Of a stretch of DNA of 64,000 nt, positions 10,527 through 22,400 are shown one piece after another. Made by a program: the position numbers and the translations under genes. Source of the stretch: Lampris incognitus (taxonomy: Eukaryota > Chordata > Actinopteri > Lampriformes > Lampridae); NCBI RefSeq assembly GCF_029633865.1, contig NC_079214.1, positions 23,816,373-23,880,372 of the forward strand, in the 5' to 3' direction. The number at the start of each line of letters is the position of its first letter. The first letter of the stretch is position 1. The notes below the pieces were generated by a model. That model had not been told where the DNA came from. It searched no databases and saw only the letters and a list, made by a program, of their open reading frames with translations.

Positions 10527-10872
10527 ACGGCACGGTGGCCCAGTGGTTAGCACTGTTGGCTCACAGAAAGAAGGTCCTGGGTTCAAACCCCAGGCCATCC
10601 CAGGTCCTCTCTGTGGGGGGTTTGCATGTTCTCCCCGTGTCTGCGGTGGGTTTCCTCCGGGTGCTGCGGTTTGCTCCCACCATCAAAAAGACAAAAAGAC
10701 ATGCATGTTAGGGTTAATCTTCCTGTCTGTGCCCCTGAGCAAGGCAATGGTAAGAAGAACTGGAGTTGGTCCCCGGGCGCTGTCGCTGCCCACTGCTCCT
10801 ACACAATAGGATGGCTTAAATACAGAGAACAAATTCATTGTAACCTGTGCAATGACAAAATAAATAAATAAA
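10527..10872 (+). repeat. tRNA-derived SINE, family A, copy 3
   Basis: A clean head: ggcacggtggcccagtggtt agcac, then gggttcaaacccc as box B. The body has the ttctccccgtgtctgcg and aagacatgcatgttagggtt segments. The 3' end is a caatgacaaaataaataaa tail. Confidence 0.85.
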
Positions 10873-11539
10873 ATAAAGTGACTTTCTGGTGTGATGTCCG
10901 TGATTATCATGGAAGTGACCCTGTGCTTCATGCTCCACGGCCATGCAATGTCACATTTTGTTCAATTAGCTAGCAAAGATTCCCATTGCCGCTGCTGATG
11001 ACTTTAACTGTACTGGTCATACATAAGAGATTAGCTACATGATCGGCTACACTTACTCATGTGTGATACAAGCATGAACATTTTGAAAATAACAAGCCAG
11101 CACCCTGCTTTTCTTTCATTAGAAATTAATGAAGAACAGGCGACAGTTGCTTTCTGCTCTAAAAAAGCCCTTCCAAGCACTTAACACAGTTGGTCTTAAT
11201 GAATACCACAGGGAATCACAAATCCTACATGTCCTGATGTACGGGATTGCCTACTGAAAAGTCTTGAGATTAGTGTAACTCCTGAGTACTGTGGCTAATT
11301 TCCTTTCATTCACACTTTTCATGATTGTACATTGTGTATGCACTGTGTATTTTCTGTCAAGATGTGGACATTTTAGCTGGAGTGAAAACTGTCAACTGAG
11401 CACCTTTTGTGTCAAATTCAGCAACAGAAATTAGTTTTAAAAACTTCTATGACCTACATATATTAGTCAATTGAACTGTTCATCATGAATCTTGAAGGAC
11501 CAATGGGAGATGCCATACTCCAAGTGAAACTAAATGAAT
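10873..11539. other. Unassigned intergenic sequence
   Basis: AT-rich. I see no gene or repeat I can support. Confidence 0.5.
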
Positions 11540-11797
11540 GTCACTTTATTCAACATTGTATTCTGACAATGAAATTTGTTCTCTGCATTTAACCCATCCT
11601 ATTATATAAGAACAGTATATATGCTGAACATCTTTTTGATGGTGGGAGGAAACCGGAGCACCCGGAGGAAACCCACCGCAGACATGGGGAGAACATGCAA
11701 ACTCCACACAGAAAGGACCTGGGATGGCCTGGGGTTCGAACCCAGGACCTTCTTGCTGTGAGGCAACAGCGCTAACCACTGGGCCACCATGCCAGCC
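11540..11797 (-). repeat. tRNA-derived SINE, family A, copy 4 (internally deleted)
   Basis: The head (right end, minus strand) has ggtggcccagtggttagcgc and gggttcgaacccc. About 90 bases between the body and tail are missing compared with copies 1 and 3. Confidence 0.82.
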
Positions 11798-11996
11798 TGT
11801 AAGTGGCACATTAACACAGGATACTACTGCACATTTAAAACTCTGCCACTTATACAGTACACTGTGTGATGTCACATTAAATGATCTGTCATTATGAACC
11901 AATGTAATTCATAATCTAAACTGTGGTAGGCAAAATAGTCAAGGAAAACAGTCCCCCAAGTCACATACACAAACAAAAGACCCAAAAAAGAGATGT

Positions 11997-12002
11997 TTTA
12001 TT
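11997..12002 (-). promoter_or_regulatory. itga11: Polyadenylation signal candidate for itga11
   Basis: TTTATT on the plus strand is AATAAA in gene sense, about 1.36 kb after the itga11 stop codon. It is the best candidate before the SINE at 11797. Confidence 0.4.
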
Positions 12003-13359
12003 CTCCATTTTCAACTTTTCACACCTCATTCGAAAGGATACTGACATTCATGGTTAACACAAAGAGGGATTGCAGCAACAGAACTCAGATCATACAGTAA
12101 GCATTGTGCATTTTTGCTCTTGATTTTTATGGCTGTTGATGATAAACTGGTTACACTGTGTGAGCTATTTTTCTTCTTTTAAAAAAAATGTTTTTTTAAA
12201 CATTTTTAACCAGCTACTCAAGCAGCTCATGAACAGTAGGTGGACTTTGTGGGCAAAATAAGAGTTTTTGTTTTTTTGCATACCCTTTTACAAAGGCTAT
12301 TTGTTCTGATGCAAAGCATGTTCGAAGATGGCAACTGCTGTCTGACAACTGGTTTTTGTAGCTAATGCTTACTTGATTTCATTTATCTTGCTACTAACGA
12401 TACAAAATAACTCATTAGCCTTTGTGGAAACCAATATCGTGTTTTATAAAGGTATGAAAAGGTACTTGGCTATTTACAAATTTCAAGTTAACATTTGACA
12501 ACAAAAAAGTGCATTGAAATGAAAAAAATCATCCTGCATAATTAACAGGATTAAAATATTAAAGGACGAGAAACAAACTCTCAAGAGAGGATACATGTGT
12601 ATGAGGGACATAATACTAATTCTCTGTACAAGCTCCTCTGATGCAGGGGCCACAGATGAGTCTTTGTACTTTAGGATATTCGAGTCCTCTTGACGCTCTG
12701 GTGATCAGTTTACCTTTGTTTCTTCATAAATTACTTCACAAGCCCAGTGGACCTGCTACAGACGCCATCTTCTTTGATGATCAAAATTCTTTAGCAACGT
12801 ACAGTATGACGGCTTTTAATTTGTGGAAACGTTTGGGTGACACACCACCCTTGAGGTTTTTCATGTATTTGAAAATGAACCATAAGAGATAAATAAATAC
12901 ACATGAGGAATAGACATAAAACGTGTTTGGGTGAAGCTGTTTGCCTCAAGGGCAAAGTCAAGCCCCAAATCATTGAATAGATCAATCAAAGCTTGCTCTT
13001 TCACTCTTTCAGAAAGCCAGAGAGAGTACAACCGCTCCAGCCTTAAGCTGTAGAAAGAACATCTCCAAAGTTTGCAGAGGAATAACAACCAGGGCAATGG
13101 ACCACATGGACAATGAGGGCCCTAGAGTTGTGACAGTGCAGGCGTTGCTGGGTTAAGTGTGACAGTGCTGACTCATTGGGGTCAGGGGTCGTGGCTTGGG
13201 ACAGACCCAGTGCACTGAGCAAGTCATGCTTCAGCAGTCTGGCGTAGCTGTCTGTCGGCGGTGCCACTGTAGTGCTGGAGAACGGGAATGGAGGTGGGAA
13301 GGTCCCTGAGTGTCGGTTCCCCTGTGGAAAAGGTGTGTCGCGGGAACCCCTCGCCTGCG
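12003..13359 (-). other. itga11: Predicted itga11 3' UTR
   Basis: This follows the stop codon in the terminal exon. It contains AU-rich pieces (for example near 12885-12895) and no repeat I recognise. The extent depends on the poly(A) site at 11997. Confidence 0.5.
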
Positions 13360-13437
13360 TTACCGCTCTTCAGCCACTTTCCCATTTACCTCCTGCTCAT
13401 CCTCATCTCTCCTCTTCTGCCTCTGGAAGAAGCCCAG
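13360..13437 (-). CDS. itga11: itga11 exon 30 (coding part)
   Basis: The acceptor ttacccag precedes [17 protein letters not shown]. The tail ends GKVAEER and TAA at 13360-13362. This is the membrane-proximal clasp motif and cytoplasmic tail; the usual GFFKR is GFFQR here. Confidence 0.93.
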   Translation of the reverse strand: MGFFQRQKRRDEDEQEVNGKVAEER

Positions 13438-16400
13438 CTGGGTAAGACACAAATCAAACACCAGGACAAATTATATAGTTATGTTTTTAATATACATTTT
13501 TATCAAAAAAATACATATTGTAACAGTGTAACGACCACAGATGTGTAGACTCACTTGCCCCTGGCTAACGGGTTGGACCCTTTAGTTGACTGGTTAGTGC
13601 AGTTGCCCCGTGGTACAGGGAAGACCAGGTTCGATTCCCGGCTGCCCCCTGAATTCTCACACTTTTGCACTCCCGCAATTCAGGGGGCCAGCCGAGAATC
13701 GAATCTGGGTTCCCCGCATTACGGGCGACTGCGCTAACCAGTCAACTAAAAGGTTCGATCCATTAGCCAAGGACTAGTGAGTTTACACACCCATGCTCGT
13801 TACACTGTTACACTACCCCCCTCCTTTGGGAAGCGTGTCCCTGTGCTTCAGCATACCAGGTCCCTCACGCCTCTGAGCGCATATGCATCTCACCGCTGCC
13901 ACCAATGTAGCGAGAATTCAGGGGGGAGCCGGGAATCGGACCTAGGTTCCCTGCACCACGGGTGACTGTGCTAACCAGTCAACTAAAGGGTTGTTAGCCA
14001 ACAACCACAGATGTGTAGACCCGTTAGCCAAGGGCTAGTGAGTCTATACATCTGTGGTTGTTACACTGTTACAATATGAATGAACTCAATGTAAAGCAAA
14101 ATGAACAGGTTCAGTACGCATTCCATTGTTTTCTTCCGTCATTCGTTAACAGAGAAGAACAAATTGAAAAACCTGAACAGCCCCCTTACAAAAGCACCTG
14201 TGAGGAATCTACAAACCTCACACCTTTAATGGTGCTCGGTACAATTCTCTACATGTTGGTATATGACAGGGGGAATTTTAGCCCTTATTTGAAGATGAGA
14301 GAACGAGCACAAGACAGCATTTATAGGTTGATCCTCTCAGAATGTAATTTTTTTCATTTGTAGTTTTTCCTAATTCAAGGAAAGACATCCTTAACTAGGA
14401 TGTGGTAGATAGATGGAGGCTACTTCTTTGAGCCATTAGTGTGCTGAAGCCAGTTACATCGCTGTCCTTTCTATTGAGACTGGTTACATCTCCATGGAAT
14501 CCCAAAATGGCAATTTAAGGACACGTCTTCAAAGTAATGTCAAGACATTTTGACAAAATGATGCAACATATATAGTGTTTATCTTGACAATGTTTATGCG
14601 TTTTTGGATTAACTGCTTGGCATCTTGTATCTGAGGAGCCTCTGGTAGCCAATGTTATCATCTAGTTTTGAAACTAGAAACTGAAAGTACATCATCCTAA
14701 ATTAGTCATACCATCTTATTCAGCCCTTGTTTATGGAAGGGCCCAGATGTATGATGTAAGAAAGTAGGGGTCAGGCCAAACTCATCCCAACTCTTTCTGT
14801 GCGATATACTTTGGAACATTTAGAAGTACAGACCAAGTTTTTAAAGGCAAACTGTAGAAGTGATTTCATGGAGTTGTATCACTTTTCTCAGATCTGGGCA
14901 GATATTTTTTTCCAAGTCTTTTTTACAGTTGAGTATCATATTGTTGTTAACAGGATGGTGGTGTAACTCATGCTGGAGCCCCATGTTGCGATGGCAGTTT
15001 AGACATCAGTTTATTAACTGTAGATTTAAATAGCACATTTGTTCTAGTGATAGCATAGTGAACTGTGTACTCATAAAACTACATTTGAGTGACACAAAGC
15101 CAGTTTTCAGCCAACTCAAACATAAACATTCATGTTATTACTGTCATTTGTGTATCACTTGTCAGGGTATCTCGTTTCATAATGTTTGATGATTGTGCAT
15201 GATTTAGTTCAGAGGGACCCCAGCTGGTATGCCAGCAGCCATGCAAACATGTACCCTGGCTCTGCTGAATGACAGAAGCTAAGCAGCTGTGGGCTTGACT
15301 AATACTTGGATGAGTGACCTCCCGGGAAAACTGAGTTGCTGCTGGAAGTGGTGTTGGTGGGCCAGTAGAGGGCAGTCTTCCCTTTGGTCCTAATTTACTA
15401 CTACTACTACTACTTTCAGCTGCTCCCGTTAGGGGTCGCCACAGCGGATCATCCGTTTTCATTTCTTCCAGTCCTCTGCATCTGTTACTTCCCTCTGATC
15501 CTAATAAACAACAAAAATCCCAATGCCCCAGTGCAGTGACGGGGACACTGTGCTGTAGGACATGCGGTCCTTCAGTTGAGATGTTGCACCAAGGTCCTGA
15601 CTCACTGTTGTAATTAAAGATCCCATGGCACTTATCGCAAAGAGTAGGGGTCCCACGGTGTTCTGGCAAAAATCCTCAACCTGGCTCTCTCCATCTGGCC
15701 ACCTAACCATCCCCCTGTGTGAATCACTCAATGGTTCCTCCCTCTCCACATCAAGCTGATGTGTGGTGAGTGTTCTGGTGCAAAACGGCTGCCATGCATT
15801 ACCCAGGTGGGTGCTACACATTGGTGGTGGTTGTGGTGAATCTCCCCCATTCACTGTGATACACTTTGGGTGTCTTGATAAAAGTGCTATATAAATTGAA
15901 TCCATTTTTATTATCATTATGTCAAGTCATGCTTACCTTCCATAGAGCCAGACTGAGCAGGGCTAACAGCAAGAACCCTCCCAATGTGCTGCCTATGATA
16001 ATCCAGATGGAAATCCTGTAATCTCCCTCCTTTCTGATTTCCAAGATTATCTGTGGGGGGGACAAAAACAATTAGGAATACAAGTCAAACACCAAACCTC
16101 TGATGGATCGATCAACAGTTAACATAGAGTGATAATTCAGAGTTCACTCGTTCATGTTCCACAAGAAATGTGAAGACATTTGAACAGAGATAAAAAAAAA
16201 ACAATTTTATTCTTAGATGTGTATTTATGAAATAATTCTGTACACATTGCTAACATTTAGGATAGCACAGGGATGGTATGGCATTCACAAACAGGAAAAA
16301 GTTATGCAGGTACTAGTCAGATCATTTGCAAAATTCAGTCATTAGTGGAAGTCAGAGAGTTACAAATAACTGCCTCACTCAACGTAATTAGGAATAAATT

Positions 16401-19400
16401 GAGCTCAGTTTTTGCACAGCTGTTCATTCATGGAGTAGTTTAGTTAAAAAGAAGCAACAAACATTCAGTGCCTGAGCTAGCATTTAAAAAGTTAACTTGA
16501 CATTTGTTCTGGTTAAAGCTTAAATTATATTTCCAGTAAGAAAAAAAAGAGCAATGGAATGAATAGATATAGATGAATAATGTCTGTTTGACTTTGTTTT
16601 GGATGGAGCTCCTATCAAAGCAGGATTGGATTGACGAGTTGTTTATGCAACAGCAAGGTGGCAAGTCTAAAACACACTACACCGGTATCATTTATGTTAC
16701 CACAGAGAGAGTTCAGCCCAAAAAAATCATCCAGCATCCAAAAAGGGCTATCATATAATGAGACCCTACAGCACCTGAAGAAGATGGGTACGTTTTTACT
16801 ACTGCACAACCCTCACAAAAACCAGTGAGTGTTATATGGTTGTAAACATTAGCCCATAGATGGCAGCATACATCCAAGTGTTGAGCCATACTTTTACATG
16901 ATGTGCTGACGGTCCTTTCGGTCCCTGAGCACCACACAGCCGTGTGTGTTGGACAACCAACCATAGCAAAGCACTGCTACATTGCTTTATTTCTAAGATG
17001 CCATGCTCCACCATTCTGCATAACCATGCTATTGAGTGACATCAAACCAAACCAAAGCTTTGTTTTATTCTGTTGACCGGTTTACTGGAATGCAACATTG
17101 TGTATTCATGTACAGGTGAGAGAAGTAGAGGACTATTAAAAATGATCAGGTCCGAATGCTGGTCTCCAGATTTCACTAGGATAAAACATGAGACAAAAGC
17201 AGCTTATTACTTGGGTTGGTGTTGACTCACATGTCTGACGGGCTTGTCTTCACGTAAAATCATGGGGCTGGAGGAAGGGAGCTCCACTGATGCACTGGTC
17301 ACTAGCTCCAGGATTTTGAACTTCAGCTAAATTAGAAATGAAATCATAGTGTCTCAAATCACTTTTCACTTACACATGACACAACTGAAAGGCTGAAAAG
17401 CTGCCTTGGCTACAACGTGGAGAGAGGAAAAAAAGACAGGCAAAGTAGGTGTGTGTGCATATGCAGATATGGGTTTTGTGATACGTTCATGATTGTGTCT
17501 CAATGTGACCTTACGTCTGTTTGATTTGTTGTGTGTGTTGCCAAAATCTGTTCATCTGTGCTATACTTACTGCATGTAAGGCATCTATCCGGAGCAACCC
17601 TGCAATTCTGACACCAACTTCTCTGTAGGGGGCCAAGTTGACAGCACATTGGATTGGAAGTGTCAGCGTGTTAGACTTGTTCTGTTCAGACAGCACACAT
17701 ATGCAGTAAGGTTTCTGTAGTACCCGACAGAAAACAAGGAATAAATTAGCAGATTTGTCTTTGGTTTACCAGGCGTGAGAAGCGAGAGAGGTCTTCAGGT
17801 GATGCACGGCTCTGTGCCACATGCTGAGGTGGTATGCAATGAGTACCGTCTGTCTGAGGTGGGCCACAAACATAAATATCTGTTAGTTCTTTGCTGTATT
17901 TGTTCTTTATTGTGGAGAAATGGGGAAATATTAGCCCTAAAACAGGATGAGCAAAGGAGCCTAATGCCAGTGTTACATCAGTTGCTCAGGTCAGTCAGGT
18001 ACTTCCCAATAATTAATTGAATTGGGTGTGTTTGTGCTGAGCTGAAATACATTTTGCATAAAATCTCTCTAGATGAAAGACCAAAGTCAATGATAATGCT
18101 TTTAATAGTTTTTTTTTTAATCTCACTGCTGGCTCCACTCTCACCTGGTCAATATAGAATTCTGAAATCTGCAGGAGTTGGTTGCCATTTTTTGTCATTT
18201 CAGGGATTTCAATGTTCAGCTGGAGATCCTTCACTGGGAAGAAACCAAGGTTCTGGATCTGAGAGGCAAAAGAAAGGGAAATTGCGTATTATGCTTAAAA
18301 AAAAAATCATTTTCAGCATGGCAATTTATCAACACGGTGGCCATGGATTGGAATCTCACCTGGAAAGTGAAGTTGAATGGAGGGCCAATAACTCCAGGTA
18401 CTTCGAGTGACAGGTCTGATTTGATGTCATACCGAGTCGGATTAGAATCCCTTTGAACGAATAAACAGAGAGGATGTAAATTATGTAGTATTGAAGTATA
18501 GGCTGTTAAACATAAGCCACAGAACTTCTATGATGCCTATTTCCAAATTGCTATACATTATGTATCGTTCTTTGGTTACCAACAGATTTAAAACCGCTTC
18601 CAGTCAATTATTATTCTTTCAGTTATTGAAAAACTAAAGTAAAGCAAAGTGCAAAGATCAAGAAAATGCAGTTAGAAGATAAAAACCTTGTGAAGAGCAG
18701 GTCGGCCTCATATTTTAGTGAGTAATAAATGTCGTTGAAATTATCCGCCAAGCTCATCTCCTCCCCATCACTGTTGAGCAGAGGACACAAAAAAAGTTGC
18801 AACGAGGACCCACAGCTATTCAAAGTATGTGAGCAATTAGAACATACACTCAGACAGATGAGCCAAATGACTTTTGGCTGACGAAAGGAACGATTCCTAC
18901 TTACAGCTCAGTAGTTTTTCAATGATATGCTTGCCAATCCATTTGTTACAAAATACACTGATAAGCCAAAACATTATGACCACTCACAAGTCAACCGAAT
19001 AATGTTGATCATGCCCAAACAAGGGCACATGTTGAGGTCTGGGTAAATTAGATGGTAAGCGAACAATCAGTTGTCGTTGTCAATGTGTTGGATGCAGGAG
19101 TAAAAAACCTGAGCGGCTTTGACAAGGGCCAACAACGGGGTATGAGCATCTCTGAATCGGCAAGGCTTGTGGGGTGCTCCTGGTCAGCAGTGGTGAGTAC
19201 CTACCGACAGTGGTACTGAGGAGGGACTCAGTACCACAAACTGGTGACAGCATGTTGGGTGCCCAAGGCTCATCAATACACGAGGGCAACAAAGGCTATC
19301 CCATCTGGTCCGAACCAACAGAAGGTCTACTGTGGCACAAGTCACAGAAAACTTTAGTGGAGGTTACGGGAGGAATGTGTCACAACATACAGTACATAGC

Positions 19401-22400
19401 ATCCTGCTGCGTATGGGGCTGTGTAGCTGCAGACCGGTCAAAGTGCCCATGATGATCCCTGTCCACCATCGAAAGCGTCTACAATGGGTACACAAGTGTC
19501 AGAACTGGACCTTGGAGCAGTGGAAGAAGGTTACCTGGTCTGATAAGTCCTGTTTTCTTTTCGATCACGTGGATGGCCGTGTATGTGTGCATCATTTACA
19601 TGGGGAAGTGAAGGCACTAGGATGTACTGTGGTAAGACAACAAGCCGGTGGAGGGATGTGATGCTCTGGGCAAAGTTCTGCTGGGAAACCCTGGGTCCTG
19701 CCATTCATGTGGACATAAATTTGACACGTGCCACCTACTTAAACATCGTTACAGACCAGGCACACCCCTTCATGGCAGTGGTATTCCCTGATGGCATTGG
19801 CCTCTTTCAGTAGGATAATGCGCCCTGCTGCACTGCACACATTGTTTGGGAGTGGTTTGAGGAACATGAAGCGGTCAAGGTGTTGCCCTGGCCTCCATAT
19901 TCTCCAGATCTCAATCCAATTGAGTATCTGTGGGATGTGCTGAACGGACAAGTTCGATCCACGGTGGCTCCACCTCACAACATACAGGCCTTGAAGGATC
20001 TGCTGCGAATGTTTTGGTGCCAGATACCACAGAACACCTTCAGGGGTCTTGTAGAGTCTATGCCTCGGCAGATTGGCACTGTTTTGGCGGCGGGTGGTCA
20101 TAATGTTTTGGCTCATCTGTGTAAGTAGCTAGTTTGATGGATTTCTTTTCTGTGGTTGATATAAAATTAAGCGCAGTTACCACAATTTTGTGTGAACAGT
20201 TTTCATTATCATCAAAATGGATGTTAAGGGTGTTTAAGGACAGACCTTCTCTGACTAGACACTAAAATACAGACAATCACAATGCAACATGATACAATCC
20301 TAGAGCAAGATGTATTTGGATCTAAACCTACTCATATCTACAAATAAAGATTCAATAAGTTTAGACATTTCACACCTGCTGGCCTCCATGATGATCCTTA
20401 CGTGCTTTAAGAACACAGAGTGGCTGAACTCAAACTCCACACGAAATGATACCTGCGCAAACAAGAACAGAAAAGGTACTGCAGAGGGTTATCTATTCAT
20501 TCACTCATTCACTATATTTCATCATTTTTGAGCCAAATTACCAAAGCACAGAATGACTTCTGTCTAGAACTTCTGTTAAAAAAAGTTTTGCTTTTTGTGT
20601 CACTGCTTTATGGCTTCCTCACATGAAGCATGGTCATGTCATCGTTGCATAAGCAACAACATGTTGAGTCTAACCAGAAATATGTGCCATGCTAAAATAC
20701 ATGTCAAAGCCCCATCTTGATCTAAATGCTATGCACAATCTATTTTAGCATCCCAACAATAATAGACTAATGCTCGAGTCCTGCGATATGGATTAAGAAG
20801 TAAAGCCTGCAATAACCTGTCTTAAGTTCCTGGCCTTGACCCCAGGAAGCCTGCAGCACAGTTGGAGCTTTAAAAAAAAATGCTAGGGAATTTCCCTTAA
20901 GTGAGGGTGATGTGCTAAACAAGTGCATATGCAGTACACACGCACACGCACATTACTATTACAAGCCATGTGCATAGATTCGGTTTAATTATCACTTTCG
21001 AGTTTTGTTTTGTTTTTTTTTTCAAGTCACTCAGTGATTGTACTGTTGAATCCAGTAATTATGTCTCAGTTTCAGTCTATTGGGCAAGACAGCAAACTGA
21101 CCAAAGTAAAAACTGTGGTGTTGAATATTACCAACAAGATGTTAATGATGATAGGAAGCACACCTCACAAACTGACACAAATTTATACAGCAACACTAGC
21201 AAGATTGAGAAAACGTGGGCTACCGCTATATATGCAGTGTGACTACAGAAATATAGATGCATGTGCAACAAATACCCAGGTGTGTAAAATAAAACCTGCA
21301 AACATCACAACCCAAGCGTGTGTGAATTATAAAACCAAGTCAAAGCGTAAACAGAATCACAACTAAGGAGAGAGAGGAAAACAAGAAGAGCTAGCTAAAC
21401 CATTATCAGAGGAATAAAAAAAAAGGTTAAGGGGATGGAAGAATAGGAAATAAAAAACAGGCACAGAAACAAGCAGGAACACACGAATCCAACAAAGCTG
21501 GAGACAGGAACGGAGTCAGCGAGGAGAGGGGGGACAGAAATGACTGGGTCTCGAAGAGGGAACAAGTAAACAAATCAGAGCGAGGCATTGTTTACAGCGC
21601 TAGTCTGCCCTACAGTAGTCCCCTAATGACCAGCGGGGAATCTTTACCCATTCAGACTCACTTACTCCCGACAGGGCATAGACATTTCACAATCTGTTCA
21701 TAAACAGTGACCTCCTTTTGTGTAATCATGTCCTTTGTTGGAACAAATAAATGGTATGTTTCGTCCTAAATGCATTAGGAAAAGGAATGCATGTCTTTTT
21801 TGACATAATCCACAAATTACGCAAATGTATGTGTGACTTTCGATGAGGGAGGTTTGATGAACACGCTCACAAACATGTTTGTTTTCCTGTACTTTTGAGG
21901 ACCCTTGACCCTTAACCCTAACCGTGCACATCACAACGACATGCCTATCCTCAACCTTACCCCAACCTTAACCTAATCCTAATTCTAACCTTAACCCTGC
22001 ACACCCAAACCCTAAAATAACCCCTTGAAGAAGTGAGGACCGATAAAAGTATCTTCACTTTGCGAAAAATGTCCACATTCCTATGGTTAAAAACTCAAAT
22101 TGGTCCCCACAAATATAGCTGAACAAGAACATACACACACTTGTGTGCGCATATACACACATATGTGTGTGCAAGCACACACACAACACACACACACACA
22201 CACACAAATGCACATACTACAAATGTACAGACACAAATACACTCCGGCAGTCTGGGTTTGGAAGACAATCACTGTTGGTGGCTTGAGCAGATTCTTGTGC
22301 CTGCATAGCTGAGCACTGAAACTCAGACTGCCCAGAGCTCCCCTTCTTCCTCCTCAGGGTCGATTAAGTTTTTCCCCTAAAGCCACAATAAATCTCGAAC

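Noticed and set aside
15231-15345. Possible 5S rRNA gene
   Set aside because: It matches 5S only in part, lacks clean ends and continues into a SINE body.
19583-20128. Domesticated Tc1 transposase gene
   Set aside because: Several stops and frame changes; TIRs and TA duplications show a dead transposon.
21895-22120. Interstitial telomere array
   Set aside because: Units are irregular, with few exact TTAGGG-type repeats in a row.
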